This document shows positions 19,401 to 27,805 of a DNA stretch of 64,000 nt, piece after piece. This DNA comes from Bradyrhizobium commune. Lineage in GTDB: Bacteria > Pseudomonadota > Alphaproteobacteria > Rhizobiales > Xanthobacteraceae. The DNA lies in NCBI RefSeq assembly GCF_015624505.1, contig NZ_CP061379.1:6820001-6884000 (forward strand), written 5' to 3'. Position 1 is the stretch's first letter. Each line of letters opens with the position of its first letter. A program made the translations under genes and the position numbers. A model generated the notes under the pieces. That model did no database searches. It was not told where the DNA came from and worked only from the letters and a program-made list of their open reading frames with translations.

Positions 19401-19940
19401 CTCGACAGCGAGGCGCTGACTGAGACGACTGCACGCGCTTTGTTCAAGCTGATGGCCTACAAGGACGAATATGAGGTGGCCCGCCTGCACATGAAGAGCG
19501 GCTTTCTCGACGAGCTGAAGCGCGAGTTCGAGGACGGCTTCAGCGTTCAATACCACCTCGCCCCGCCTTTCCTACCGACCGGGCACGACGCGCGCGGCCG
19601 CCCGCGCAAGCGCGCCTTCGGCCAGTGGATCCAGATCCCGCTCGCCCTGCTGGCGCGGCTGAAGCGATTGCGCGGGACGCGGTTCGATCCATTTGGCCAC
19701 ACCGCCGAGCGGCGTACGGAGCGGGAGCTGATCGGCTGGTATGAGGGCGTGATCGAACGGATGCTGGGCGAACTGGATGCAGCGCATCTGCCCGATCTCA
19801 TCGCAATTGCCAAGGCGCCCATGGAGATCGGCGGCTACGGCCCGGTGAAGGACGCGGCGATTGCCAGGGTGAAGCCCGAAGTCGAGCGCCTGCTCGCCGC
19901 TGTCACGGCAACGCCGGCAAAGATGCGCGCTTACGGTTGA
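16494..19940 (+). CDS. Fused indolepyruvate:ferredoxin oxidoreductase family protein
   Basis: Single-chain 2-oxoacid:ferredoxin oxidoreductase (1148 aa) that combines the IorA- and IorB-type parts; it oxidatively decarboxylates aryl or branched 2-oxo acids to acyl-CoA. The N-terminal pyrimidine half begins near residue 20 (EGRVFLTGTQAIVRIAL). The ThDP-binding half has FCSGCPHNTST, GIGCHFMASW and MGGEGVNWAA at about 425-480. A cysteine cluster CEGCGDCSVESNC lies near 634 and a second CNKDFSCLNGFC follows. The gamma/IorB domain starts at GVGGTGVITVGAL near 724, and a C-terminal extension of about 200 residues closes the protein, as in other long proteobacterial members. Control by the divergent Lrp-type regulator is likely. 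Confidence 0.93.
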   Translation: MDAIPSLDAYELSDRYEREEGRVFLTGTQAIVRIALDQARRDRARGLNTAGFISGYRGSPLGGVDLELWRIKERLKRDRIEFLPAVNEDLAATAVLGSQQVETQADREVDGVFGLWYGKGPGVDRSGDALKHGNAYGSSPHGGVLVVAGDDHGCVSSSMPHQSDVAFMSWFVPTLHPADVGEYLAFGEYGYALSRFSGMWVGFKAISEIVESGASVPLRPPRLFRAPDFTPPPSGLHYRWPDLPGPQIEERLEAKKHAVYAFAKANPIDRHIYDIPNATYGIVTTGKAHLDLMEALRLMGLDEAACRSIGIDIYKVGMVWPLALHDAMDFVKGKREILVVEEKRGIIESQFKEYFYDYPGAKPERMVGKHDERGARLISWIGELSPRALASVLAKRLDPLFPGLNLAARAAALLPEAERTINVTGATRTPYFCSGCPHNTSTKVPEGSKALAGIGCHFMASWMDRETSSLIQMGGEGVNWAASSRFTGYKHVFQNLGEGTYYHSGSMAIRQAIAAKANITYKILFNDAVAMTGGQPVDGPVSVHAIAHSVRAEGVARIALVSDNPAQFVPGDLPISVTIHPREEMDAVQRELRDVSGVSVLIYQQTCATEKRRRRKRGQMADPKRFAYINDLVCEGCGDCSVESNCLSVEPKETPFGRKRQINLSACNKDFSCLNGFCPSFVTVEGATRRRKAASGIDAVSRAATLPLPSPAMLDRPYDLLVTGVGGTGVITVGALIGMAAHLERRGVSVLDFTGFAQKFGPVLSYLRLAASPEALHQVRIDQGAADALIGCDFVVSSSPKASGTYRRGTRAAINTAEMPTGDVVRFRDADLASRVRLRAIREVIGNDNLDTINANALAERLLGDAVYANIIMLGFAWQRGLVPISLPALLRAIELNGVAVERNKQAFAWGRIADADPEFLLKADETPIAETLDQLIARRADFLIAYQDEAYAARYRAAVERVRVAEAALDSEALTETTARALFKLMAYKDEYEVARLHMKSGFLDELKREFEDGFSVQYHLAPPFLPTGHDARGRPRKRAFGQWIQIPLALLARLKRLRGTRFDPFGHTAERRTERELIGWYEGVIERMLGELDAAHLPDLIAIAKAPMEIGGYGPVKDAAIARVKPEVERLLAAVTATPAKMRAYG

Positions 19941-20015
19941 CGCCGCGTCGGCTTGGCCTCAGCCTCCCGGATTGAAAGCGCTCGCTGATGGCGCGCAACA
20001 ATCGGGTGATGCATC

Positions 20016-21440
20016 ATGGATTTCGACCAGTTGACCCTGACCCAGGCGGCCGCGGATCTCTGCACCGGCACGGTGACCAGTATGGCACTCACCAAAGAAG
20101 CACTCGCCCGCGCCAAGGCCGACGCCGACCTCAATGCCTTCGTCACGCTGGACGAAACCGGCGCCTTGAGGGCCGCGGCGGCGTTCGATGCGGCCGGGGA
20201 CAAGAGCAAACCGCTGGGCGGCGTTCCCGTCGTGATCAAGGACAATATCGAGGTGGCCGGGCTTCCCTGTAGTGCCGGCACCCCCGCGCTGAAGGATTAC
20301 GTTCCGACGGCCGACGCGCCCGTGGTCGCCAAGCTGCGCGCGGCCGGTGCGGTCATCATCGGCAAGACCAGCATGCATGAGCTCGCCTTCGGCATTTCCG
20401 GCTACAATACCGCGTTCAAGACCGGCCCGGAGTTCGGCGTGCGCAACGCCTATGATCGCACCCTGATCGCCGGCGGCTCCTCGTCGGGAACGGGCGCCGC
20501 GCTCGGTGCGCGGATCGTGGCCGGCGGGCTCGGCACCGACACCGGCGGATCAGTCCGGGTCCCGGCGGCGCTGAACGGATGCGCCTCGCTGCGCCCGACC
20601 GTCGGCCGCTATCCGCAAGCCGGCATCGCGCCGATCTCGCACACCCGCGACACAGCGGGGCCGATGGCTGCGACCATGGCGGATGTCGAACTGCTCGATC
20701 GGGTCATTGCGGGTGGCGATACGGTTGCGCCGGCCGATCTGAAGCAGGTGCGGATCGGCATCGTCAAGACGATGTTCGCCAATCTCGACGCCGACACCGA
20801 GGCCGCGTTCAACGCGGCAATCGCGAAAGTAACGGCTCAGGGCGTCACGGTGGTCGAGATCGAGATGCCGGAGCTTGCCGAACTCAACAGCCAGGTCGGC
20901 TTTCCCGTTGCGCTGTACGAGGCCTTTGACGACATGGTGGCCTATCTCGCGCACACCGGCACCGGCATCACGATCGAGGCGCTGGCGCAGGACATCGCCA
21001 GTCCCGATGTGAAGGGTACCTATGACGGCCTGGTGATCCCGCGAAAGCTGCCCGGCCCGGACAATACGCTGGTCGACGCCAAGCCGATTTATGACGCTGC
21101 AATCAAGACTGCGCGGCCGGCGCTTCAGGCGCTCTACGGCAGGACATTTTCCGCCAACAAGCTCGATGCCATCGCGTTCCCGACCACACCTTGCGTCGCG
21201 ATCGCTTCCAACGCGGACTCCAGCAGTCTCGAGAATTTCGGACTGTTCATCCAGAACACCGATCCCGGCAGCAATGCCGGCATTCCCGGCATCCAGATTC
21301 CGATCGCGCTCGGCGCGACCAGCAAGCTTCCAATTGGGCTCGAGCTCGACGGCCCGGCCGGAAGCGATCGCCGCCTGCTCGCGGTCGGCATGGCGCTCGA
21401 CAGCGTGTTCGGACGGCTGCCGCCGCCGCGCCGGTCATGA
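20016..21440 (+). CDS. Amidase signature family hydrolase
   Basis: Cytoplasmic amide hydrolase of the amidase-signature family. The Ser-cisSer-Lys triad is in place: Lys75 in VVIKDN, the cis-Ser in GGSSSGTG near 155-157, and the nucleophile Ser179 in DTGGSVRVPAA. Length is 474 aa. The C-terminal part has NAGIPGIQIPIAL, typical of the family. Indoleacetamide, mandelamide and other aryl-acetamide hydrolases share this architecture, so the substrate cannot be fixed. Its 3' end overlaps the 3' end of the convergent LysR gene by 6 bases. Confidence 0.92.
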   Translation: MDFDQLTLTQAAADLCTGTVTSMALTKEALARAKADADLNAFVTLDETGALRAAAAFDAAGDKSKPLGGVPVVIKDNIEVAGLPCSAGTPALKDYVPTADAPVVAKLRAAGAVIIGKTSMHELAFGISGYNTAFKTGPEFGVRNAYDRTLIAGGSSSGTGAALGARIVAGGLGTDTGGSVRVPAALNGCASLRPTVGRYPQAGIAPISHTRDTAGPMAATMADVELLDRVIAGGDTVAPADLKQVRIGIVKTMFANLDADTEAAFNAAIAKVTAQGVTVVEIEMPELAELNSQVGFPVALYEAFDDMVAYLAHTGTGITIEALAQDIASPDVKGTYDGLVIPRKLPGPDNTLVDAKPIYDAAIKTARPALQALYGRTFSANKLDAIAFPTTPCVAIASNADSSSLENFGLFIQNTDPGSNAGIPGIQIPIALGATSKLPIGLELDGPAGSDRRLLAVGMALDSVFGRLPPPRRS

Positions 21441-22346
21441 ATACGGATTGATCAGCTTCTGCTGCTCGGCGCTGTGATGCACGAGCATATCGATGAAGGT
21501 GCGCACCTTCGCCGACAAATGATGCCGGTGCGGATAGACGGCATTCATCGACATCTCGACCGGCCGATATTCCGGCAGGAGACGCACCAGCCGGCCGGCG
21601 TCGAGATCGTTCTGCACCAGAAAGCCGGCAAGAAGGCCGACGCCGGCGCCCTCCAGCACCATCCGTCGCAACGCCTCGCCGCTGTTGGTGACGAGGCTGC
21701 CCGAGATGCGCACCGATGCCGGCGCACCCTTGCGGTCGAAAAAGCGCCACTCGTCGCCGAAGGGATAGTTCAGGTGGCGGCCGCAATTGTGCTCGGAGAG
21801 CTCGGCGAGCTGCTGCACGCGACCGTGCTTCTCCAGATAATCATGCGAGCAGCACAGCACGTGGCGCCAGGTGGCGAGGCTGCGGACGATGAGGCTCGAA
21901 TCCGGCGGCGGCGTCATGCGCAGCGCGACGTCATAGCCCTCCTCGATCAAATCGACATCGGCTTCGCCCATCCGCAAATCGATCTTCACCTCTGGATAGG
22001 TCGACAGCAGCTTTGAGACCACCGGCGTCACGAACGGGACCATATGCGTGGCGGTGTAGATGCGCAGCGTGCCGCGCGGCACCGACTGGAGGGCGCCGGC
22101 GATGTCGTCGGCCTGCTCGATGTCGGAGAGGATCTGGACGCAGCGGTCGTAATAGGCCTTGCCGATCTCGGTGACGCTGACCTTGCGGGTGGTGCGGTTG
22201 AGCAGCCTCGCGCCGAGCCGCTCCTCCAGCGCCTGGATGTGATTGCTCACCATGGTCGTGGACATGTTGAGCTTGCGGGCGGCGGCAGAGAAGCCGCCGG
22301 TGTCAACGACCCGGACGAAGGCGGTCAGGCTGGTCAGCCGATCCAT
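21435..22346 (-). CDS. LysR family transcriptional regulator
   Basis: Regulator of 303 aa with an N-terminal winged helix (MDRLTSLTAFVRVVDTGGFS, then AAARKLNMSTTMVSNHIQALEERLGARLL) and a periplasmic-binding-protein-like effector domain from about residue 90. It is divergent from the EmrA-type gene over 140 bases, and LysR regulators usually act on the divergent promoter, so control of the pump operon is the best inference. The 3' end overlaps the amidase. Effector unknown. Confidence 0.93.
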   Translation of the reverse strand: MDRLTSLTAFVRVVDTGGFSAAARKLNMSTTMVSNHIQALEERLGARLLNRTTRKVSVTEIGKAYYDRCVQILSDIEQADDIAGALQSVPRGTLRIYTATHMVPFVTPVVSKLLSTYPEVKIDLRMGEADVDLIEEGYDVALRMTPPPDSSLIVRSLATWRHVLCCSHDYLEKHGRVQQLAELSEHNCGRHLNYPFGDEWRFFDRKGAPASVRISGSLVTNSGEALRRMVLEGAGVGLLAGFLVQNDLDAGRLVRLLPEYRPVEMSMNAVYPHRHHLSAKVRTFIDMLVHHSAEQQKLINPYS

Positions 22347-22396
22347 GGGCGCCTCAGATTATGCAGCGTCGGTGGACAATCATTTTGCTTTTTGGC

Positions 22397-22405
22397 GGAT
22401 TATCA
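22397..22405 (+). promoter_or_regulatory. GGATTATCA motif, copy 1
   Basis: GGATTATCA lies in the LysR-emrA intergenic region, about 82 bases before emrA. An exact copy lies at 23657-23665 and a variant CGATTATCG at 23698-23706, both between emrA and emrB. Repetition in just the non-coding parts of this pump locus suggests a regulator site; it is not a recognised consensus. Confidence 0.3.
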
Positions 22406-22486
22406 CAAGGGCCGGGACAACGCATCTTGCGGGTATCAACAGCGCGCCCCCTTCGGAACGGGACGTCTGGAAATCCGGAGGATGTC

Positions 22487-23638
22487 ATGTCGAACGCATC
22501 TTATGCTACTGAAACAACTGATAAAATCAGCCTGAAGCCGTCCCGCCAGGCGGTCAAGCGGGCGGCGCTCGCCCTGGCGCTGGCCCTCGGCGTCGCCGCT
22601 GTCGGCGACTTTGGCTACAATTACCTGACCACCGGCCGCTACCTGGAATCGACCGATGACGCCTATGTGAAGGCGGATTCCACCATCATCGCACCGAAGG
22701 TCTCGGGCTACATCGCCCAGGTGCTGGTCGGCGATAACGAGAAGGTCAAGGCCGGCCAGCTGCTGGCCAAGATCGACGACCGCGACTTCAAGGCGGCGCT
22801 CGGCCAGGCTCGCGCCGACGTCGCCGCTGCCGAAGCCTCGGTGCGCAATCTCGATGCCCAGCTCGAGCTGCAACAGCCGGTGATCGAGCAGAGCACGGCC
22901 GATGTCTCGGCCGCAGATGCCAATCTGAAATTCGCGCAGGAAGAGCGCGCCCGCTACGACGATCTGATGAAGTCGGGCTCTGGGACGATCCAGCGCGCGC
23001 AGCAGACCGATGCAGCGCTCCGCGCCAGCAACGCGCAATTGCAGCACGCGAAATCGGGTCTGGTGGCCGCGCAGCGCAAGGTCGACGTGCTCACCACACA
23101 GCGCGCCCAAGCCACTGCCCAGCTCGATCGCGCCCGCGCGGTTGCTGACCAGGCCGAACTGAACCTGTCCTATACTGAAATCACCGCGCCGGTGGACGGT
23201 ACGGTCGGCGCCCGCAGCTTGCGCGTCGGCCAATTCGTGCAGGCCGGCACGCAGTTGATGGCGGTGGTGCCGCTCGATGCGGTCTATGTGGTGGCCAATT
23301 TCAAGGAGACGCAGCTCACCAATGTCCGCGCCGGCCAGCCGGTTGAGCTGATCGTCGACAGCTTTCGCAATCGCACGCTGCACGGTCATGTCGACAGCCT
23401 TTCGCCGGCCAGCGGACTTGAATTCGCGCTGCTGCCTCCCGACAATGCGACAGGCAACTTCACCAAGATCGTGCAGCGCGTCCCGGTGAAGATCGTGCTG
23501 GACGACCGCGCCCTCACCGGCCTGTTGCGGCCGGGCATGTCGGCGGTGCCGACCGTCGACACCAAGGCGACCGTGGTGGCCGAGCGTGAGACCGCCAAGC
23601 GCGTTGCCGACAACGCGAGCCGGCCGAACGGCGGCTGA
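22487..23638 (+). CDS. emrA: HlyD/EmrA-type membrane fusion protein
   Basis: Periplasmic adaptor of a tripartite multidrug efflux pump. A short cytoplasmic leader is followed by one membrane helix (ALALALALGVAAVGDFGYNY, about 26-45), a lipoyl/biotinyl half-motif STDDAYVKADSTIIAPKVSG, a long alpha-helical coiled hairpin (about 115-235) and the second half-motif (YTEITAPVDGTVGARSLRVG). The ATG at 22487 is preceded by CGGAGGA; a longer frame from 22361 lacks such support. Length is 383 aa, normal for EmrA. The EmrB-type transporter follows after 117 bases. Regulation by the divergent LysR gene is inferred. Confidence 0.93.
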   Translation: MSNASYATETTDKISLKPSRQAVKRAALALALALGVAAVGDFGYNYLTTGRYLESTDDAYVKADSTIIAPKVSGYIAQVLVGDNEKVKAGQLLAKIDDRDFKAALGQARADVAAAEASVRNLDAQLELQQPVIEQSTADVSAADANLKFAQEERARYDDLMKSGSGTIQRAQQTDAALRASNAQLQHAKSGLVAAQRKVDVLTTQRAQATAQLDRARAVADQAELNLSYTEITAPVDGTVGARSLRVGQFVQAGTQLMAVVPLDAVYVVANFKETQLTNVRAGQPVELIVDSFRNRTLHGHVDSLSPASGLEFALLPPDNATGNFTKIVQRVPVKIVLDDRALTGLLRPGMSAVPTVDTKATVVAERETAKRVADNASRPNGG

Positions 23639-23656
23639 CGCCCTCAGATCCCGGCA

Positions 23657-23665
23657 GGATTATCA
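23657..23665 (+). promoter_or_regulatory. GGATTATCA motif, copy 2
   Basis: Exact copy of the motif at 22397-22405, in the 117-base emrA-emrB gap about 90 bases before emrB; CGATTATCG follows at 23698-23706. The long gap and repeated motif suggest emrB may have its own promoter under the same control. Confidence 0.3.
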
Positions 23666-23755
23666 AATCCAGCCGGATGATCCTTCCAGAACTTCGCCGA
23701 TTATCGAAATTAACCGCCTAATGCATCCTGTCTCTGTAACCGAGACGAGGCTTCC

Positions 23756-25375
23756 ATGAGCACGCTCCAACCGATCCTTTCCGCCACCGACGCCGCAAAC
23801 CTCCCCGCTCCCACCGCGGCTCCTGCAACACCGACCGTTTCCACCAAGACGTGGATCGCCGTGATCGGCGCCACGCTCGGCGCCTTCATGGCGGTGTTGA
23901 ACATCCAGATCGTCAACGCCTCGCTTGCCGACATCCAGGGCGCGATCGGCGCCGGCATCGACGACGGCGGCTGGATCTCGACCTCCTATCTGATCGCCGA
24001 GATCGTGGTGATCCCCCTATCCGGCTGGCTCGCGCAGGTGTTCTCGATCTGGATCTATCTGCTGACCAACGCAATCCTGTTCCTGCTGCTCTCGGCGGCC
24101 TGTGCACTGGCACAGGACCTGCCGCAGATGATCGTGCTCCGCGCCGTGCAAGGCTTCACCGGCGGTGTGCTGATCCCGATGGCGTTCACGCTCATCATCA
24201 CGCTGCTGCCGCGCGGAAAACAGCCGGTCGGCCTTGCGCTGTTCGCGCTGTCGGCGACGTTTGCGCCGGCGATCGGCCCAACGATCGGCGGCTATCTCAC
24301 CGAGAATTTCGGCTGGCAGTACATCTTCTACGTCAACCTCGCGCCCGGCGCGATCATGGTCGGCATGCTCTGGTACGCGCTGGACACCAAGCCGATGAAG
24401 CTGTCGTTGCTGCGCGACGGTGACTGGGCCGGCATCATCACCATGGCGATCGGCCTGTCTGCACTCCAGACCGTGTTGGAGGAAGGCAACAAGGACGACT
24501 GGTTCGGCTCGCCCTTCATCGTCAAGCTCACGGTGATTGCAGCAGTTGCGCTGACCGCGTTCTTCATCATTGAGCTCACGGTGAAGAAGCCGCTCTTGAA
24601 CCTGCGTCTGCTGGCCCGCCGCAATTTCGGCTTCGGCATGCTCGCGAACTTCCTGCTCGGCGTCGCGCTGTACGGCTCGGTGTTCATCCTGCCGCAATAT
24701 CTGTCCCGCATCCAGGGCTACAATTCCGAGCAGATCGGCATGGTGCTGGCCTGGACCGGTCTGCCGCAGCTCGTGCTGATCCCGCTGGTGCCGCGGCTGA
24801 TGCAGAAGTTCGACGCGCGGATCATCATCGGCGTCGGCTTCATTCTGTTCGCCGCCTCCAACTTCATGAACATCGACATGACCAACGACTACGCGTCCGA
24901 CCAGCTGCTGTGGCCCAACGTCGTGCGCGCCATCGGCCAGGCCCTTGTCATGGCGCCGCTGTCGGCGGTGGCGACGGCCGGCATCGAAGCGGAGAATGCG
25001 GGCTCGGCCTCCGGCCTGTTCAACATGATGCGCAATCTCGGCGGCGCTGTCGGCATCGCGCTGCTCCAGACCGTGTTGACCAAGCGCGAGCAGTATCACT
25101 CCAACGTGCTGATGCAGTCGGTCTCGGTGTTCGAGCAGGCCACCCGCACGCGGCTGGAGCAGCTCACCCAGTATTTCATCAATCACGGCGTGCTCGACCG
25201 TGCCGATGCCGCCCATCGCGCCTATGTCGCGATCGGCCATGTCGTGCAGAAGCAGGCCTACATCTTCGCCTTCAGCGACACCTTCTATCTGCTCGGCGTG
25301 GCGCTGATCGTCGCCTTCATCGCCTCCCTCTTCCTGAAGAAGCCCGGCCATGTCTCGGCCGGTGGCGCCCACTGA
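23756..25375 (+). CDS. emrB: DHA2-family MFS efflux transporter, EmrB type
   Basis: Proton-driven exporter of the 14-helix DHA2 group in the inner membrane, partner of the adaptor upstream. The first helix begins TWIAVIGATLGAFMAVLNIQ, motif C-like GATFAPAIGPTIGGYL is present, and hydrophobic segments continue to YLLGVALIVAFIASLFL near the C-terminus. NIQIVNASLADIQGAIG is typical of EmrB proteins. Length is 539 aa. A GACGAGG precedes the ATG. The AhpD-like gene follows after 40 bases, probably in the same transcript. Substrate range is unknown. Confidence 0.94.
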   Translation: MSTLQPILSATDAANLPAPTAAPATPTVSTKTWIAVIGATLGAFMAVLNIQIVNASLADIQGAIGAGIDDGGWISTSYLIAEIVVIPLSGWLAQVFSIWIYLLTNAILFLLLSAACALAQDLPQMIVLRAVQGFTGGVLIPMAFTLIITLLPRGKQPVGLALFALSATFAPAIGPTIGGYLTENFGWQYIFYVNLAPGAIMVGMLWYALDTKPMKLSLLRDGDWAGIITMAIGLSALQTVLEEGNKDDWFGSPFIVKLTVIAAVALTAFFIIELTVKKPLLNLRLLARRNFGFGMLANFLLGVALYGSVFILPQYLSRIQGYNSEQIGMVLAWTGLPQLVLIPLVPRLMQKFDARIIIGVGFILFAASNFMNIDMTNDYASDQLLWPNVVRAIGQALVMAPLSAVATAGIEAENAGSASGLFNMMRNLGGAVGIALLQTVLTKREQYHSNVLMQSVSVFEQATRTRLEQLTQYFINHGVLDRADAAHRAYVAIGHVVQKQAYIFAFSDTFYLLGVALIVAFIASLFLKKPGHVSAGGAH

Positions 25376-25415
25376 CCCTCAACCCCAAACCTCAACTCAA
25401 GCAAGGAGAACGACC

Positions 25416-25877
25416 ATGAAACCCCGCATGAATTTCTACCAGGCCGCCCCCGACACGATGAAGGCGCTGATGGCGCTCGAAGAGCAGATCCAGTCTACGG
25501 GGCTGGAGAAATCGCTGATCGAGCTCGTCAAGATCCGGGCCTCCCAGATCAACGGCTGCGCCTTCTGCATCAACATGCACACCGAAGACGCCCGCAAGCG
25601 CGGCGAGACCGAGCAACGCATCTATCTGCTGAATGCCTGGCGCGAATCCCCGCTCTACACCGAGCGCGAGCGCGCCGCGCTGGCCTGGACCGAGTCGGTG
25701 ACGTTGATCGCGAACACGCACGCACCGGATGATGTCTACGAGCAAGTCCGCGCCCAGTTCTCCGACTCGGAAACCGTGAACCTGACCACGCTGATCGGCG
25801 CCATCAACGCCTGGAACAGGCTGGCGATCGCGTTCCGCGCGGTTCATCCGGCGAAGGTGAGGGCGTCGGTGGCGTAG
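25416..25877 (+). CDS. Carboxymuconolactone decarboxylase/AhpD-like protein
   Basis: Small alpha-helical protein (153 aa) of the CMD family, AhpD-like branch. The redox/acid motif CAFCINMHTEDARKRGE (CxxCxxxH) near residues 50-65 marks alkylhydroperoxidase activity or a related peroxidase role. The ATG at 25416 has AAGGAGA upstream, while the frame extends back to 25350 without support. It is the last gene after emrAB, suggesting a combined export and detoxification response. A bradyrhizobial palindromic element follows the stop. Confidence 0.92.
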   Translation: MKPRMNFYQAAPDTMKALMALEEQIQSTGLEKSLIELVKIRASQINGCAFCINMHTEDARKRGETEQRIYLLNAWRESPLYTERERAALAWTESVTLIANTHAPDDVYEQVRAQFSDSETVNLTTLIGAINAWNRLAIAFRAVHPAKVRASVA

Positions 25878-25893
25878 GCTACAAGAACAGATC

Positions 25894-25987
25894 TCGTAGG
25901 GTGGGCAAAGCGCAAGCGTGCCCACCTTCTATCCAATTCATGGGAAGACGTGGGCATGGCGCAAGTGCGCCTTTGCCCACCCTACGA
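25894..25987. repeat. Palindromic intergenic element, GGGTGGGCAAAG family
   Basis: TCGTAGGGTGGGCAAAG at 25894-25910 pairs perfectly with CTTTGCCCACCCTACGA at 25971-25987, and internal GTGGGCA/GTGCCCACC strings give a nested structure. It occupies nearly all of the gap between two convergent genes. I recognise the ends as a high-copy intergenic repeat of Bradyrhizobium and Rhodopseudomonas; copy number cannot be counted from this window. Confidence 0.8.
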
Positions 25988-26003
25988 TAGCCGAGGGCGC
26001 GCC

Positions 26004-26864
26004 TTAAACCGCCGTCGCCTTCGCGAACTCGACATAGATCTCGCGGAGCCGCGTCGCCATCGGGCCGGGCTTGCCGTCGCCGATGGCCTTGCCGTCGACC
26101 GTCACCACCGGCTGCACGAACTGCGAGGCGGAGGTGATGAAGGCTTCCTTCGCGGCAAGCGCCTCAGCCACCGTGAAGGACCGCTCTTCGACACGGAGCT
26201 GGCGTTCTTCGGCAAGCGCGATCACGGCCTTGCGGGTGCAGCCCGGCAGGATCGCGTTGGAATTCTTGCGGGTGACGATGACGTCGTCCTTGGTGAGAAT
26301 GAACGCCGTGGACGAACCGCCTTCGGTCACATAGCCCTCCTGCAGCATCCAGGCCTCGCCCGCGCCGGCTTCTGCCGCGGCCTGCTTCGCCAGCACCTGC
26401 GCGAGCAGCGCGACGCTCTTGATGTCGCGGCGCTCCCAGCGAATGTCGGGCACCGTGATGACCTTGATGCCGGTCTTTGCCGAGGCCGCGTTGATGATGT
26501 CCTTCGCGGAGGTGAACATCACCAGGCTCGACTTGACGTCGCCCTTCGGGAAGGGGAAGTCGCGACCCTTGTCGGCGCCTCGCGTGACCTGGAGATAGAC
26601 GAGGCCGCTTGCGACCTTGTTGCGCGCGATCAGCTCCTTCTGGATCTCGGTGACGCGCTCGAGCGTCTCCGGAAGCCTCAAGCTGATCTCCCCGACCGAC
26701 CGCTCCAGCCGCGCCAGATGCGAGGCGTTGTCGACCAGCTTGCCGTCCAGCACCGCCGAGACCTCGTAGATGCCGTCGGCGAACAGAAAGCCGCGGTCGA
26801 GCACCGAGATTTTTGCTTCAGAAAGCGGGACGAATGAGCCGTTGACGTAGGCGATCGAGTCCAA
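26004..26864 (-). CDS. dat: D-amino-acid transaminase (fold type IV)
   Basis: PLP enzyme of class IV that transfers amino groups between D-amino acids and 2-oxo acids, providing D-Glu or D-Ala. Visible marks are YVNGSFVPLSEAKISVLDRG, then FLFADGIYEV, the PLP lysine in RRDIKSVALL, the GYVTEGGSSTAF loop that holds the cofactor, and the late ITSASQFVQPV. Length is 286 aa. The start is a TTG at 26864 with GGAGA six bases upstream; the frame stays open much further but that part is antisense to other genes. It lies downstream of the amino-acid importer on the same strand, separated by a palindromic element. A branched-chain or aminodeoxychorismate-lyase role is less likely from the motifs. Confidence 0.88.
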   Translation of the reverse strand: MDSIAYVNGSFVPLSEAKISVLDRGFLFADGIYEVSAVLDGKLVDNASHLARLERSVGEISLRLPETLERVTEIQKELIARNKVASGLVYLQVTRGADKGRDFPFPKGDVKSSLVMFTSAKDIINAASAKTGIKVITVPDIRWERRDIKSVALLAQVLAKQAAAEAGAGEAWMLQEGYVTEGGSSTAFILTKDDVIVTRKNSNAILPGCTRKAVIALAEERQLRVEERSFTVAEALAAKEAFITSASQFVQPVVTVDGKAIGDGKPGPMATRLREIYVEFAKATAV

Positions 26865-26934
26865 GGCAGGTCTCCTGACGGAATGGGGAATTTGGGGCGT
26901 TATACGCCAGTTGAGGGGGCCGAGCACCCTCGTT

Positions 26935-27057
26935 TCGTCATTCCGGGGCATTCGCAAAGCGAATGAGCCCGGAATCCATAACCACCATCGGGAGTATGGA
27001 CCCTCAGATGCGCAATTGCGCATCATAGCTCGCACGATGCGCGCCCCGGGATGACGA
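26935..27057. repeat. Palindromic intergenic element, CATTCCGGGGC family
   Basis: TCGTCATTCCGGGGC at 26935-26949 pairs with GCCCCGGGATGACGA at 27043-27057, one mismatch. Inside lies GAGCCCGGAATCCAT, a typical core of a common Bradyrhizobium/Rhodopseudomonas intergenic repeat. It fills the gap between the importer ATPase gene and dat and may act as a processing or termination structure for the importer transcript. Confidence 0.8.
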
Positions 27058-27061
27058 TCAG

Positions 27062-27793
27062 TTAGTGCGACAGGATCTTCGACAGGAACTTCTGCGCGCG
27101 GTCGCTGCGGGGCTTGCCGAAGAAATCGTCCTTCGGCGCGTCCTCGACGATCTCGCCGCGGTCCATGAAGATGACGCGGTTGGCGACCTTGCGGGCAAAG
27201 CCCATTTCGTGGGTCACGACCATCATGGTCATGCCTTCGCGGGCGAGATCGACCATGACGTCGAGCACCTCGCTGACCATTTCCGGGTCGAGCGCCGAGG
27301 TCGGCTCGTCGAACAGCATGACGATCGGATCCATCGCGAGTGCGCGGGCGATGGCGACGCGCTGCTGCTGGCCGCCGGAGAGCTGGGCCGGAAATTTTTG
27401 CGCCTGCTCCTTCAGCCCGACGCGCTCCAGCAGCTGCATGCCCTTCGCCACCGCCTTGTCGTGCGATCGGCCGAGCACCTTCTGCTGCGCGAGGCAGAGA
27501 TTCTCGATGATCTTCAGATGCGGGAACAGCTCGAAATGCTGGAACACCATGCCGACGCGCGAGCGCAGCTTTGGCAGATTGGTCTTGGGATCGTTGACCT
27601 TGGTGCCGTCGACACTGATGTCGCCGCCCTGGAACGGCTCCAGCGCGTTGACGCATTTGATCAGCGTCGACTTGCCCGAGCCCGAGGGGCCGCAGACCAC
27701 GACGACCTCACCCTTGGTGACGCTGGTGGTGCAGTCGGTCAGCACCTGGAAGGTCGGGCTGTACCATTTGTTGACGTGGCTGATTTCGATCAT
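27062..27793 (-). CDS. gltL: Polar amino acid ABC transporter ATPase
   Basis: Cytoplasmic ATPase of a glutamate/aspartate-type importer (PAAT family). Walker [10 protein letters not shown] lies near residue 35, the signature [15 protein letters not shown] near 138, and Walker [13 protein letters not shown] near 157, with [15 protein letters not shown] holding the switch His. Length (243 aa) is standard. It is 12 bases downstream of the second permease gene. All motifs are intact. Confidence 0.95.
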   Translation of the reverse strand: MIEISHVNKWYSPTFQVLTDCTTSVTKGEVVVVCGPSGSGKSTLIKCVNALEPFQGGDISVDGTKVNDPKTNLPKLRSRVGMVFQHFELFPHLKIIENLCLAQQKVLGRSHDKAVAKGMQLLERVGLKEQAQKFPAQLSGGQQQRVAIARALAMDPIVMLFDEPTSALDPEMVSEVLDVMVDLAREGMTMMVVTHEMGFARKVANRVIFMDRGEIVEDAPKDDFFGKPRSDRAQKFLSKILSH

Positions 27794-27805
27794 GACCGAT
27801 TGGCT

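Noticed and set aside
16509..19556. Minus-strand open frame of 1015 codons opposite the indolepyruvate oxidoreductase gene
   Set aside because: The plus strand encodes an intact 1148-residue enzyme with all cofactor motifs; the antisense frame has no recognisable domain.
24017..25372. Minus-strand open frame opposite emrB
   Set aside because: Asp/Gln/His-rich antisense of a membrane transporter gene, with no domain features.
26865..27656. Upstream continuation of the dat reading frame to give a 550-residue protein
   Set aside because: The extra part is out of frame with the ATPase gene and crosses a palindromic repeat. A TTG with a good ribosome binding site at 26864 gives a normal-length enzyme.
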